NCBI RefSeq assembly: GCF_001874525.1
Contig: NZ_LKAQ01000004.1
Location: forward strand, 1,867,406 to 1,931,405
Length of the DNA stretch: 64,000 nucleotides
Direction of reading: 5' to 3'
Origin: Pseudodesulfovibrio hydrargyri
GTDB taxonomy: Bacteria; Desulfobacterota; Desulfovibrionia; Desulfovibrionales; Desulfovibrionaceae
The position numbers and the translations under genes are program-made. The notes under the pieces were generated by a model. That model saw nothing but the letters and a program-made list of their open reading frames with translations, ran no database searches and was not told where the DNA came from. Of this stretch, positions 1 to 9,306 are shown in pieces. Each line of letters starts with the position of its first letter. Position 1 is the stretch's first letter.

Positions 1-97
1 GTCTCGGGAAATGGGCCAGAACATGGCCTGGGGCGCGGCCGTGTCCATGACCATCGGCGCGATCATCATCCGCAAGATCATCAAGATCAAAGTGTAG
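1..97 (+). CDS. TadB-like type II secretion F family protein, C-terminal end (partial)
   Basis: Only the last 31 codons are in the window; the reading frame closes with TAG at 95-97. The tail ends in a hydrophobic stretch followed by a short basic end (RKIIKIKV), which fits the last membrane helix of a GspF/TadB-type inner-membrane platform protein. The next gene is a clear TadC homologue starting 10 bases later, and TadB-TadC pairs are the usual order in Tad/Flp pilus operons. The identity is therefore mainly inferred from context. Confidence 0.6.
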   Translation, partial: SREMGQNMAWGAAVSMTIGAIIIRKIIKIKV

Positions 98-107
98 GGA
101 GGCGGCC

Positions 108-1064
108 ATGGACATCCAGATCATTCCCCTGTTCGCGGCAGGCATCGGCTTTGTCTCCGTGCTCCTGGCGGGCTACGGCCTGATCGGCTATCTGGGCGGC
201 GCCAGCGACTCGGCCCGGCTCAAGGAGCGTGTCTCGGGCACGGCGGTCAAGCGCTCGGACGCCTTGGCCGCGCCGCTGGGGCAGGCCCTCAAGGGCGCCG
301 TGGATTTCTTCGGGCGGCTGGGTACCAGGATCGGCCCCTCCGAGACGGCCGAGATCGAAAAGGGCCGGTTGCGCCTGATCCAGGCCGGGCTGCGCAAGGC
401 GGATTCCCACAGAACCTTCCAGGGGCTCAAGGGCGTTCTGGGCGTGGGGCTGGCCGGGAGTTTCCTGCTCGTCAAAGTGCTTTTTCTGCCCGACACTTCC
501 GTGGCCATGGCCGCCTTCGGCGCGGTCGTGCTGGCTGCGGTGGGCGTGTACGGGCCCGAATACTGGCTGTCCAAGAGGATCGTTCGGCGCAGGCTGGCGC
601 TCAGCGACGAGTTGCCCGATGCCCTGGACATGCTGGTGGTCTGCGTGGAGTCCGGCATGGGGCTGGACCAGGCCGTGGACCGGGTCTGTCACGAGACGCG
701 TCATTCCGGTCCGATCCTCAGCTCCGAATTCAAGCTGCTCACCCTGGAGTTGCGCGCGGGCAAGTCCCGCGCGGAGGCCCTGCGGGCCTTGGCCGAGAGG
801 ACGGCCCTGGACGACCTGAACAGCCTGACCTCCCTGCTCATCCAGGCCGACGCCTTCGGCATCAGCATCGGCCGGACCCTGCGCGTCTACTCGGACGCCA
901 TGCGCGTCAAGCGTTCCCAGCGCGCCGAGGAGAAGGCCGCCAAGATGCCGGTGCTGCTCCTGCTTCCCCTCGTGCTGTTCATTCTGCCTTCGCTGTTCGT
1001 GGTCATTCTCGGACCGGCGGGAATCATGTGCATGGACATGTTCCTCAAGATGAACAGCCATTAG
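108..1064 (+). CDS. tadC: TadC-like type II secretion F family protein (Flp pilus assembly platform)
   Basis: This 318-residue inner-membrane protein has an N-terminal hydrophobic segment, two central segments near residues 110-150, and a terminal one near 285-310. Between them lies a GspF-like cytoplasmic domain with an ESGMGLDQAVDRV motif. That architecture is typical of TadC, which with TadB forms the platform for Flp/Tad pilus assembly. GGAGG precedes the ATG. It lies 10 bases behind a TadB-like end and 23 bases ahead of a TadD-like lipoprotein, so it is probably cotranscribed with both. Confidence 0.85.
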   Translation: MDIQIIPLFAAGIGFVSVLLAGYGLIGYLGGASDSARLKERVSGTAVKRSDALAAPLGQALKGAVDFFGRLGTRIGPSETAEIEKGRLRLIQAGLRKADSHRTFQGLKGVLGVGLAGSFLLVKVLFLPDTSVAMAAFGAVVLAAVGVYGPEYWLSKRIVRRRLALSDELPDALDMLVVCVESGMGLDQAVDRVCHETRHSGPILSSEFKLLTLELRAGKSRAEALRALAERTALDDLNSLTSLLIQADAFGISIGRTLRVYSDAMRVKRSQRAEEKAAKMPVLLLLPLVLFILPSLFVVILGPAGIMCMDMFLKMNSH

Positions 1065-1087
1065 GACAAACCGCAAAGGAGACCGTC

Positions 1088-2449
1088 ATGAAAAAGTTTT
1101 TCATCATCGCCGTGGCCCTGTTCGCCGGGATCGTCCTGTCCGGCTGCATGGGCAAATCGTACGACGACAAGACCTTCGACCAGCTGGCCTACGGGGAGGA
1201 TTCCCCGGTCAAGCTGACCAGCGAGCAGCACGAGCAGGTGGGCGACGGCTACGTCCGCCGCAACAAGCCCGAAATGGCCCTGATCCACTTCAACAAGGCT
1301 ATCGAGCTGGACGGGGACAATCTCGACGCCCGGGTCAAACGCGGCAACCTGCTGGTCTCCCAGGGGCTGGATGAACAGGCCCTGGCCGAATACAACGCGG
1401 TTCTGGAAAAGAACCCGGACCACGCCATCGCCAACGAGGCGGCGGGCTGCGTGTATTTCCGGGCCGGGCTGAACGGCGAGGCCGAGGCGCATCTGAACCG
1501 CGCCGTGGCCCTCAATCCCATGCTCTGGAAGGCCCACAATTTCCTGGGCATCATCCATGACCGGAACAAGGAATACGAAAAGGCCGCCAAGGAGTTTTCC
1601 GCCGCCCTGGAACTGCACCAGGGCAACGGCGTGGACGAGATCTACAACAATCTGGGCGTGGTCCACATCGCCCGCAGGCAGTACGCCGAGGCGGTGGAGA
1701 CCTTCCGCCGGGCCCTGCAGGCGGGCGGGGTGTCCGCGCGCACCTACAACAATCTGGGCCTGGCCCTGGCCCGCATGGGCCGACTGGACGAGGCCCTCGA
1801 ATCCTTCAAGTACGCCGGGGGCGAAGCCAAGGCCAACAACAATCTCGGATACGTCCTGTTGACGGAGGACCAGCCCGCCAAGGCGGTGCCCTATTTCGAG
1901 AAGGCCATCGAACTCTCTCCCAGCTACTACGTGAAGGCCGCCGACAACCTGAAGCGCGCCCGCCTGGCGGCCCGCTTCCAGGGCGGCGCCCACCAATCAA
2001 GCGGTTCCACCCCGAACCCTCTGCTTCGCCAGTCCTTCCCCGACTCGAAGCAGAACCCCGGCGAGCCTGCGGCATCTCCCGCGTCCGCAGGCTCGCCTCC
2101 CCCTTCCTCCAGGGTCGTCAAGGCGGCCTTGGAGGAGCCGGTGGCGGGTTCCGGGGATCAGACCATAATGCCCCATGAGAAGACCTACGGCCTGCACGTC
2201 AGTTCCTGGCAGGACTACAGGAACGCCTTCGCCCATTGCGAGAAGCTCCGGAAGCAGGGGTTCGTGACCTGGGTCAACCAGGTGGACCTCGGCGACAAAG
2301 GCGTCTGGTACCGCGTCCTGGTGGGCAAGTTCGGTTCGGTCAAGGAGGCACAGGCCGAACGGCCGGACGTGCTGGCCATCCTGAACCTGGACAGCGCCCC
2401 GGTCTTCGAGCGCGTGGACCCCAGGCCCGTGGTCACGGCCCAACTCTGA
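1088..2449 (+). CDS. TadD-like tetratricopeptide lipoprotein with C-terminal SPOR domain
   Basis: The chosen ATG follows an AAAGGAG box and gives a lipoprotein signal peptide with lipobox LSGC (Cys20). Residues ~50-305 hold about seven tandem TPR units, recognisable by repeated NNLG and ALA patterns. A proline/serine-rich linker follows, and residues ~365-440 look like a SPOR domain (YGLHVSSW... VWYRVLVGKF), a fold that binds denuded glycan in septal peptidoglycan. TadD proteins are TPR lipoproteins that help outer-membrane secretin assembly in Tad systems. The SPOR fusion is less usual and suggests localisation through the cell wall. A longer in-frame start at 1028 would overlap tadC and lack the signal peptide. 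Confidence 0.8.
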   Translation: MKKFFIIAVALFAGIVLSGCMGKSYDDKTFDQLAYGEDSPVKLTSEQHEQVGDGYVRRNKPEMALIHFNKAIELDGDNLDARVKRGNLLVSQGLDEQALAEYNAVLEKNPDHAIANEAAGCVYFRAGLNGEAEAHLNRAVALNPMLWKAHNFLGIIHDRNKEYEKAAKEFSAALELHQGNGVDEIYNNLGVVHIARRQYAEAVETFRRALQAGGVSARTYNNLGLALARMGRLDEALESFKYAGGEAKANNNLGYVLLTEDQPAKAVPYFEKAIELSPSYYVKAADNLKRARLAARFQGGAHQSSGSTPNPLLRQSFPDSKQNPGEPAASPASAGSPPPSSRVVKAALEEPVAGSGDQTIMPHEKTYGLHVSSWQDYRNAFAHCEKLRKQGFVTWVNQVDLGDKGVWYRVLVGKFGSVKEAQAERPDVLAILNLDSAPVFERVDPRPVVTAQL

Positions 2450-2490
2450 CAACGGCGAGCACGCCTTGACAGGCACCGGCCCGCACGTCA

Positions 2491-2525
2491 CCCCGGATCG
2501 CCGGCGCATCGCCGCCGATCCGGGG
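2491..2525 (+). terminator. GC hairpin after the Tad operon
   Basis: A perfect 10-bp stem (CCCCGGATCG / CGATCCGGGG) encloses a 15-base loop 41 bases after the TPR lipoprotein stop. There is no T-run behind it, so it may be a Rho-dependent or processing hairpin rather than an intrinsic terminator. Confidence 0.4.
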
Positions 2526-2617
2526 TGTCCGCGTGCCGGGGAAACTTCCCTTTTTCAGGGAATTTCCGTATGTTCCCGTCAAGGGCATGACGCCTGAACC
2601 GACCGGGGAGAGTCAAC

Positions 2618-4765
2618 TTGGCAGCCGACCGCACCAAACGCTTTCGCGTCCTCGCCGTGGACCATGACGAGTCCATGCTCACGCTCTACCGCGACGTCCT
2701 CTGCTTCGAGAGCGAGGAGCCGTCCGCCCTGGAGGCGCTGTTTGGCGACGACGCCCGGTTGCCGTCCCGCGAGGAGATCGACGAGGACGCGGCCCGTCCG
2801 GTCTTCGAGGTGGTCCAGGCCCCGGGCGCGGCCGGGGGGCTTGAGGCCATGGAGCACGCCCTGGAGGACGGCGAGCCGTTCGCCATCGCCCTGGTGGACA
2901 TCCATCTGTCCGACCTGGGCGAGGAATTGTCGGGCATCGACCTGGCCGAGGCCCTGCGGGAACGCGACCCGAACGTGGAGATCGTCCTTTTGTCGGCCCG
3001 CCACAAGGTTCCCCTCAAGGAATTCAACAAGCGGGTTCAGCCGCCCGAAAAGCTGCTCTACATTCAGAAGCCGTTCCGTTCGCCGGAGCTCAAGCAGATC
3101 GCCCTGTCCCTGGGTTCCAAGTGGGACGCGGAGAACCGGCTGCGGGACCTGAACGAAACCCTGGCCTCCAAGGTAGAGGCCCGGACCAGCGAACTCCACG
3201 CGGTCAACCGGCGCCTGCGACTCGACATCGCCAAGCGCGCGGCCGTCCTGCGCGAACTCCAGGCCTCGGAGCAGCGCTACCGGCTGCTCTTCGAGAAGAA
3301 CATCTCCGGTAATTTCGCGGCGGACAGCGAGGGACGCATCCTGGACTGCAACACGGCCTTTGCCGAGATGTTCGATTTCCGCCTGCCCGACGACGCACTG
3401 GGCGCGAACATTTTCGACCTGTGGGACCGGGCCGGGGGCGGCGAGTCCCTGCGCGATCTCCTGGCCGCCACCGGCAGGGTGTCCAACCAGGAGGTGGCCT
3501 TCGCGCGCGGGCCGCTCAAGCGCCACCTGATGGTCAGCTGCGACACGGTGGCCGACGGCGAGGGCGGCGGGGAGGAGTTGCGCGGCTACCTGTTCGACAT
3601 CTCCGAGCCCAAGCGGCTGGAGGACCAGCTGCGCCAGTCCCAGAAGATGGAGGCGCTCGGCACCCTGGCCGGGGGCATCGCCCATGACTTCAACAATATC
3701 CTGGGCGTCATCCTGGGCTACGCCGAGATCATCGAGTCCGGGGCCGAGCCGGATTCCGGCCTGGAGCGGCGCGTCGGCGAGATATCCCGGGCGGGCCGGA
3801 GGGCGCGCGACCTGGTCACCCAGATCCTGAATTTCTCCCGCCAGGGACCCCAGGAGCGGCACGCCATGACCCTGACCCCGCTGGTCAAGGAGGCCCTGAA
3901 GCTGCTGCGCTCCTCCGTGCCCAGCAACGTGGCCATCTACACCCGGCTGCAGACCAACCGGGACCAGGTCATGGCCGACCCGACCCAGATGCACCAGATC
4001 CTGCTCAACCTCTGCGGCAACGCCTCCCACGCCATGAAGGACTCGGGCGGGACCATGACCATCACCCTGGCCGACGTCTGTTCCGGCGATCCGGTGCTGC
4101 CGCCCGAGGGACTGGGCAAGCCCGAGCGGTTCGTGCGCCTGACCGTGTCCGACACCGGGCCGGGCATTGAGCCGGACGTGGCCGAGCGGGTCTTCGATCC
4201 CTTTTTCACCACCAAGAAGCAGGGCGAGGGCACGGGCATGGGGCTGGCCATGGTCCACGGCATCGTCAAGCGGCACGACGGCTACCTGGAGCTGGAGAAC
4301 TCTCCCGGCCAGGGCGCGACCTTCCACGTCTTTTTGCCGCGCAGCTCCGGACTGGCCCGGCCCGAGGCGGATATCCCGGCGGACCTGGTGTTCCGCGAGG
4401 GGCGCATCCTGTTCGTGGACGACGAGAAGCCGCTCACGGACATCGGCCGGGAGATGCTCGAATCCATCGGCTTCGAGGTGGTCACCCGGACCTCGTCCAT
4501 CGAGGCGCTGGAGGCCTTCAAGTTCAAGGCGGGCGACTTCGACCTGATCATCACCGACCAGTCCATGCCCAACATGACCGGCATGGAGTTCGCCCACGAG
4601 GTCCTCAAGATCCGGCCCGACATCCCGATCATCCTGTGCACCGGCTTCTCGGACGCCGTGTCCTACGAGCGGCTGCGCGACATCGGCATCGGCGACTTCA
4701 TCATGAAGCCGATCCTCAAGCACGACCTGATGGCCTCCATCGGCCGCCTGCTGTCCGGCCGATAG
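2618..4765 (+). CDS. Hybrid sensor histidine kinase (REC-like, PAS, HisKA, HATPase, REC)
   Basis: This 715-residue soluble protein has no membrane segment. Residues ~8-165 resemble a receiver domain with putative acceptor Asp94 in LVDIHLS and a PFRSPEL end, but with extra residues between its first strand and Asp94. A coiled segment and a PAS domain (~215-330) follow. The kinase core has His356 in GGIAHDFNN and ATP-lid motifs DTGPGIEP and [11 protein letters not shown]-terminal receiver has Asp601/602 and acceptor Asp647 (ITDQSMPN). The AHDFNN-type H-box belongs to the family of cytoplasmic hybrid kinases that often feed NtrC-like regulators. The start is TTG, chosen because GGGGAG lies seven bases upstream. 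It has no partner regulator next to it. Confidence 0.9.
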   Translation: MAADRTKRFRVLAVDHDESMLTLYRDVLCFESEEPSALEALFGDDARLPSREEIDEDAARPVFEVVQAPGAAGGLEAMEHALEDGEPFAIALVDIHLSDLGEELSGIDLAEALRERDPNVEIVLLSARHKVPLKEFNKRVQPPEKLLYIQKPFRSPELKQIALSLGSKWDAENRLRDLNETLASKVEARTSELHAVNRRLRLDIAKRAAVLRELQASEQRYRLLFEKNISGNFAADSEGRILDCNTAFAEMFDFRLPDDALGANIFDLWDRAGGGESLRDLLAATGRVSNQEVAFARGPLKRHLMVSCDTVADGEGGGEELRGYLFDISEPKRLEDQLRQSQKMEALGTLAGGIAHDFNNILGVILGYAEIIESGAEPDSGLERRVGEISRAGRRARDLVTQILNFSRQGPQERHAMTLTPLVKEALKLLRSSVPSNVAIYTRLQTNRDQVMADPTQMHQILLNLCGNASHAMKDSGGTMTITLADVCSGDPVLPPEGLGKPERFVRLTVSDTGPGIEPDVAERVFDPFFTTKKQGEGTGMGLAMVHGIVKRHDGYLELENSPGQGATFHVFLPRSSGLARPEADIPADLVFREGRILFVDDEKPLTDIGREMLESIGFEVVTRTSSIEALEAFKFKAGDFDLIITDQSMPNMTGMEFAHEVLKIRPDIPIILCTGFSDAVSYERLRDIGIGDFIMKPILKHDLMASIGRLLSGR

Positions 4766-4916
4766 ACGCAGCCCCGCGGCACCGCCCGGCCCCTCCGTCA
4801 CCGAAAGTCCTCCTGCCCGCCGCGTTCCCGCAATGCGCGCGGCTTACGCCACGTGGTATGTTCCGTCGGATGGCCTGTCCACCGTCCGAACCTCTCACCG
4901 CTTTTAGGAGGATATC

Positions 4917-6155
4917 ATGCGCTTCAAGACACTGATCGTCGCGGCCGCGGCCTGCCTGCTGGCAAGCGCGGCCGGGGCCATTGCCGGGGAGAACGTCCAG
5001 GTGGGGCCGCGCCCCTATTATCTGATCGAGAACATGGACGACGGCCCGCTCAAGGAGTCGCTGAAGATGTGCGCGGACAAGCCGCTCAAGCGGACCGCGT
5101 TCTCCATCGGCCACCGGGGCGCGCCCATGCAGTTCCCGGAGCACACGAAGGAGAGCTACGAGGCCGCCGCGCGCATGGGCGCGGGCGTGCTCGAGTGCGA
5201 CGTTGCCTTCACCAGGGACCGCCAGCTGGTCTGCCGCCACTCCCAGTGCGACCTGGCCACGACCACCAATATCCTGGCCATTCCCGAACTGGCCGCCAAG
5301 TGCTCCAAGCCGTTCACGCCCGCCAAGGTCGACCCGGCCACGGGCGAGGTCCTGGAACCGGCCACGGCCATGTGCTGCACCAGCGACCTGACCGTGGACG
5401 AGTTCAAGCGGCTCAAGGGCAAGATGGACGCCTCCAACCCGGCGGCCACCACGCCCGAGGAATTTCTGGGCGGCACCCCGTCCTGGCGCACGGACCTGTA
5501 CACGGCCACGGGCACGGTCATGACCCACAAGGAGTCCATCGCCCTGTTCAAGAAGCTCGGCGTGAAGATGACCCCGGAGCTCAAGACCCCGAGCGTGCCC
5601 ATGCCGTTCGACGGCGACTACACCCAGGAGCGATACGCCCAGCAGATGCTCGACGAGTACAAGGAGGCGGGCGTGGCCCCGTCCGACGTCTTTGCCCAGT
5701 CCTTCCGGCTGGCCGACGTGCTCTACTGGCTGAAGAACGATCCCGAATTCGGCGAGCAGGCCGTGTTCCTGGATGAGGACGGCCTCGATGGATTCAACCA
5801 GGACAAGCCCGAGACATGGTCCCCGACCCCGGCCGAGCTCAAGGCCGACGGCGTGAGGATCGTGGCCCCGCCCCTGTGGGTCCTGGTCACGGTTCAGGAC
5901 GGCAGGATCGTGCCCTCGGCCTATGCCAGGGCGGCCCAGGACGCGGGGTTGAAGATCATCACCTGGTCCCTGGAGCGCTCCGGGCTGCTGGCCGACGGCG
6001 GCGGCTGGTACTACCAGTCCGTCAAGGACGTGGTTCGCAAGCCCGGCGACATGCTCACCCTGGTGGACGTCCTGGCCCGGCAGGTGGGCGTCATCGGCAT
6101 CTTCAGCGACTGGCCCGGCACCGTGACCTATTACGCCAACTGCAAGGGGCTCTAA
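4917..6155 (+). CDS. Secreted glycerophosphodiester phosphodiesterase family protein
   Basis: A signal peptide ends near residue 22 (ASAAGAIAG), so the 412-residue protein is probably periplasmic. The GDPD core shows [13 protein letters not shown] with His66, the metal-binding ECDV (Glu93, Asp95) and a second histidine in CRHSQC (His108). These are the hallmark residues of enzymes that hydrolyse glycerophosphodiesters to glycerol 3-phosphate and an alcohol. The protein is longer than the usual ~250-330 residues, with an insert around 130-180. AGGAGG precedes the ATG. The next four genes encode a PP2C-like protein and an ABC importer, suggesting organophosphate scavenging, although a terminator lies in between. 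Confidence 0.85.
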   Translation: MRFKTLIVAAAACLLASAAGAIAGENVQVGPRPYYLIENMDDGPLKESLKMCADKPLKRTAFSIGHRGAPMQFPEHTKESYEAAARMGAGVLECDVAFTRDRQLVCRHSQCDLATTTNILAIPELAAKCSKPFTPAKVDPATGEVLEPATAMCCTSDLTVDEFKRLKGKMDASNPAATTPEEFLGGTPSWRTDLYTATGTVMTHKESIALFKKLGVKMTPELKTPSVPMPFDGDYTQERYAQQMLDEYKEAGVAPSDVFAQSFRLADVLYWLKNDPEFGEQAVFLDEDGLDGFNQDKPETWSPTPAELKADGVRIVAPPLWVLVTVQDGRIVPSAYARAAQDAGLKIITWSLERSGLLADGGGWYYQSVKDVVRKPGDMLTLVDVLARQVGVIGIFSDWPGTVTYYANCKGL

Positions 6156-6177
6156 CCCGCTTCCCGCGACCCCATTC

Positions 6178-6208
6178 GGGCCGGAGTCCGCTCCGGCCCT
6201 TTTCTTTT
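6178..6208 (+). terminator. Intrinsic terminator after the GDPD gene
   Basis: A 9-bp stem GGGCCGGAG / CTCCGGCCC with a 4-base loop is followed directly by TTTTCTTTT, 22 bases after the stop codon. Confidence 0.85.
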
Positions 6209-6284
6209 GCCCGGTAAACCCTCCGCGAAACCGGGAGATTACACACTTTTATTGAAACCGTCGATGTGACCGGAAGCCGAATAG

Positions 6285-6367
6285 ACGGTATCGATTTGAC
6301 AGAACGGTCGCGCCGGTACCAGTGTGGCAGGAACCGGAAAAGGACAACCTATGAGAATCGATACCGT
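6285..6367. repeat. 12-bp perfect inverted repeat spanning the PP2C-gene start
   Basis: ACGGTATCGATT at 6285-6296 is exactly complementary to AATCGATACCGT at 6356-6367. The downstream arm lies in codons 2-6 of the PP2C-like gene and the loop contains its start codon and leader. It could act as an operator pair or an RNA structure limiting translation; neither is proven. Confidence 0.4.
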
Positions 6368-7157
6368 TTTCGAGCAGGGGACCGGCCTGCTGAACGAGGA
6401 CTTTCTGGTGGTTGACAAGAACCTGTTCGGCGTGTTCGACGGGGCCACCAGTCTGTCCACGGCCCGGTTCGGCCACGGCCTGACCGGGGGGTACCTGGCC
6501 TCTACCATAGCCGGGAGCGTCTTTCGCGGGAGCGACCGGCCGCTTCGGGAACTGGCGGACGAGGCCAACCGGGCGATCCTGGAGGCCATGCGCAAGCACG
6601 GCGTGGACATGGACGACAGGGCCAACCTGTGGTCCACCAGCGCGGCCGTGGTCCGGGTGGGGGAGGACCGCTTCGAGTGGGTCCAGATCGGGGACTGCCT
6701 GGTCATGACCCTGCACGGGGACGGCACCCACCGGGTGCACTGCGCCGAGTTCAACCACGACCTCGAGACCCTGACCATGTGGCGGGAGGCCTCCCGCGAG
6801 AGCGAGGGCGCGGTTCTCGACGTCATGCACGAGCAAATCGTCAAGGTCCGCCGGGGCATGAACGTGACCTACGGCGTGTTCAACGGCGAGCCCGCGGCCA
6901 TGGACTTCCTGAACGCCGGTTCCCTGCCGCTGCACGGGATCACGGACATCCTGCTGTTCACCGACGGCCTGTTCATCCCCAAGTGCGATCCCGGCGAGCG
7001 GGAGGATTTCGACCTGTTCGCCGAGCTGTTCCGCGCGGGCGGGCTCAAGGGGGTCCGGGACCATGTCCGGAGCGCGGAAGCGGGTGACGCGGCATGCGCC
7101 CGCTATCCCCGGTTCAAGGTCCACGACGACGTTGCGGCCATTTCCATAGCCCTGTAG
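6351..7157 (+). CDS. PP2C-like serine/threonine phosphatase domain protein
   Basis: The 268-residue protein shows the PP2C/PPM pattern: LLNEDFLVV, then GVFDGATSL with metal-ligand Asp30, a central glycine-rich segment, and LLFTDGLF with Asp205. It has no signal peptide and should be cytoplasmic. The ATG at 6351 was preferred over an upstream in-frame ATG-like start because the conserved domain begins immediately. A 49-base gap separates it from the binding-protein gene of an ABC importer, so it probably belongs to that operon. PP2C enzymes usually dephosphorylate Ser/Thr; here it could act on a transporter component or a small phosphate ester, which is inference. Confidence 0.75.
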   Translation: MRIDTVFEQGTGLLNEDFLVVDKNLFGVFDGATSLSTARFGHGLTGGYLASTIAGSVFRGSDRPLRELADEANRAILEAMRKHGVDMDDRANLWSTSAAVVRVGEDRFEWVQIGDCLVMTLHGDGTHRVHCAEFNHDLETLTMWREASRESEGAVLDVMHEQIVKVRRGMNVTYGVFNGEPAAMDFLNAGSLPLHGITDILLFTDGLFIPKCDPGEREDFDLFAELFRAGGLKGVRDHVRSAEAGDAACARYPRFKVHDDVAAISIAL

Positions 7158-7206
7158 GCGCGGGCCGCGCCCGCCAACCATACTGCAACCCATCTGGAGG
7201 AATGTG

Positions 7207-8235
7207 ATGAAACGGATTTTCAGCCTGCTGTCGGGCCTGGCGGTGGCGGCGCTCTGCGCCACGGCCGCGATTGCCGGAAACCTCGAGGACAAGGTGGTCG
7301 TCTACTCCACCCACGGCGAGTCCATGCTGGAGGCCGTGGCCGACGGTTTCGAGGCCAAGACCGGCGTGGCCGTCGAGTTCATCAACCTCAAGGGCGAGCT
7401 GGCCGACCGGGTGCGGGCCGAAAAGGCCAATCCGCAGTCCGACGTCATGTACGGCGCGCCTTCCTCCGTCTACCAGGAGCTGAAGGGGGAGGACCTCTTC
7501 CAGCCCTTCACGCCCACCTGGGCCGCCAAGGTCGATCCCCTGTTCAAGGACAAGGACGGCTACTGGATCGGGACCATCCAGACCCCGGTGCTGATGTTCT
7601 ACAACACCGAGATGCTCACCGCCGCCGAGGCCCCCAAGGACTGGAAGGATCTGGCCGATCCCAAATACAAGGGCATGCTGGTCTTCCGCAACGCCCTGTC
7701 CTCGTCCGCGCGGGCCACCTATTCCGCCCTGTTGCAGCAATATGAGAAGAAGGGCGAGCTGGACCGGGGCTGGGCCTTCCTCAAGGCGGTGGACGCCAAC
7801 ACCAAGCGCTACTACGGCAGCGGCTCCCTCCTGTTCCAGGCCGTGGGCCGCAAGGAGGCCGCCATCAGCTTCTCGGTGCTCAACGACGTCATCGACAACC
7901 AGACCAAGAACAAGATGCCGCTCAAGACCGTCGACGCGGCCAGCGGTTCTCCGGTCATCACCGACGCCATCGCGGTCATCAAGGGGGCCAAACACCCCGA
8001 GGCCGCCAAGGCGTTCGTGGAGTACGCGGGCGGGGCCGAGGCCCAGGCCATGCTGGCCCGGAAGTTCAACCGCATGCCGACCCTGCCCGACGCTCTGGAC
8101 GAAGCTCCGGCATGGATGGCCAAGATCAAGTTCAAGATCATGGACGTGGACTGGGGCGCCCTGGCCTCCAAGCAGTCCGAGTGGATGCAGCAGTGGGACG
8201 CCGAGGTCAAGGATTCGGCCAAGGACAAGCAATAG
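7207..8235 (+). CDS. ABC transporter periplasmic substrate-binding protein (iron/thiamine/phosphonate-type)
   Basis: A clear signal peptide (ending ATAAIAG) precedes a family 1 binding-protein fold starting VVVYSTHGESM, with the QTPVLMFYNTEML segment typical of Fe3+/2-aminoethylphosphonate/thiamine-type binding proteins. The mature protein has about 320 residues. The ATG was chosen for its GGAGG six bases upstream. It is followed after 13 bases by the ATPase and then the permease, giving a complete importer. The ligand cannot be read from sequence. The upstream GDPD and PP2C genes favour a phosphorylated organic ligand, but ferric iron is an alternative. Confidence 0.85.
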   Translation: MKRIFSLLSGLAVAALCATAAIAGNLEDKVVVYSTHGESMLEAVADGFEAKTGVAVEFINLKGELADRVRAEKANPQSDVMYGAPSSVYQELKGEDLFQPFTPTWAAKVDPLFKDKDGYWIGTIQTPVLMFYNTEMLTAAEAPKDWKDLADPKYKGMLVFRNALSSSARATYSALLQQYEKKGELDRGWAFLKAVDANTKRYYGSGSLLFQAVGRKEAAISFSVLNDVIDNQTKNKMPLKTVDAASGSPVITDAIAVIKGAKHPEAAKAFVEYAGGAEAQAMLARKFNRMPTLPDALDEAPAWMAKIKFKIMDVDWGALASKQSEWMQQWDAEVKDSAKDKQ

Positions 8236-8248
8236 CGGAGGCCGGATC

Positions 8249-9304
8249 ATGGACGAAGTGGTCCTCAAGGGGGTCACCCGGACCTTCGGTTCGACCACGG
8301 CCTGCGCCGGGGTGGACCTCTGCGTGGCCCGGGGCGAACTGTTCACCTTCCTGGGGCCGTCCGGTTGCGGCAAGACGACCATTCTGCGCCTGATCGCGGG
8401 GTTCCTGGCCCCGCAGTCGGGCTCGATCCTGCTCGGCGGCCGGGACATCACCCGGCTGCCGCCCGAAAAGCGGGAGGTGGGCATGGTCTTCCAGAACTAC
8501 GCCCTGTTCCCGTACCTGACCGTGGCCCGCAACGTGGAGTACGGATTGCGCGTGCGCCGCCGGACCAAGGCGGAGATTCGTTCGACCGTGGCCCGCTACC
8601 TGGAAATGGTCGGCCTGTCCGGGTTCGAGGAACGGCGCATCGACGAACTGTCCGGCGGTGAGCAGCAGCGGGTGGCCCTGGCCCGGTCCCTGGCCGTGGA
8701 GCCGCGCGTGCTCCTGCTGGACGAGCCGCTGTCCAACCTGGACGCCCGGCTGCGCGACCGCACCCGCGAGGAATTGCGGAACCTCCAGCGGGAGTTGGGC
8801 ATCACCACCATCTTCGTGACCCACGACCAGAACGAGGCCCTGACCCTGTCCGACCGCATCGCCGTGTTCGACCGGGGCAGGCTGGTCCAGACCGGCACCC
8901 CGGCCGATATCTACGGCCGCCCGCGCAACGGGTTCGTGGCCGGGTTCGTGGGCGACACCAACCTCATCGAGGCGGACTGGCGCGACGGGCTGGCCGTTGT
9001 TCCGAGCGGGCGGCCTATCCGGGCCGGGAGCGCCGGGCCGGGCCGGTACGTGGCCGTCCGGCCCCAGGACGTGCGCTTGTCGTCCCCGGACGCCCCCGCG
9101 TCCCCGGATGACGACAACGTGTTCGAGGGGCGGGTCACGGACGCGCAGCTCAACGGGGTGTGGATCGACTACCGGGTCCGGGCGGGCGGCATGGACCTGC
9201 GCGCCGCGGCCCTGAACACCGTGGCCGGGGACTTTGCCCCGCGTCCGGGCGACACGGTGCGCGTGTCCTTTCCGGCCCGGGCGGTCATGGTCCTGGAGGC
9301 GTAG
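8249..9304 (+). CDS. ABC transporter ATP-binding protein (PotA/FbpC type)
   Basis: This 351-residue ATPase carries Walker A GPSGCGKTT (residues 36-44), the Q-loop VFQNYALFPYLTV, signature LSGGEQQ (from residue 134), Walker B LLLDEP and the switch histidine in VTHDQNEA. A C-terminal TOBE-like regulatory domain (~240-350) is present, as in PotA, FbpC and PhnT. The start is the ATG after GCGGAGG. The reading frame is open upstream through the binding-protein gene, but that extension has no coding character. The gene sits between its binding protein and permease. Confidence 0.92.
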   Translation: MDEVVLKGVTRTFGSTTACAGVDLCVARGELFTFLGPSGCGKTTILRLIAGFLAPQSGSILLGGRDITRLPPEKREVGMVFQNYALFPYLTVARNVEYGLRVRRRTKAEIRSTVARYLEMVGLSGFEERRIDELSGGEQQRVALARSLAVEPRVLLLDEPLSNLDARLRDRTREELRNLQRELGITTIFVTHDQNEALTLSDRIAVFDRGRLVQTGTPADIYGRPRNGFVAGFVGDTNLIEADWRDGLAVVPSGRPIRAGSAGPGRYVAVRPQDVRLSSPDAPASPDDDNVFEGRVTDAQLNGVWIDYRVRAGGMDLRAAALNTVAGDFAPRPGDTVRVSFPARAVMVLEA

Positions 9305-9306
9305 CC

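Noticed and set aside
7742..8248. Long in-frame upstream extension of the ABC ATPase gene
   Set aside because: The extension is a shadow of the binding-protein gene, rich in Arg, Ser and Pro, and the ATPase domain begins right at the ATG with its own ribosome site.
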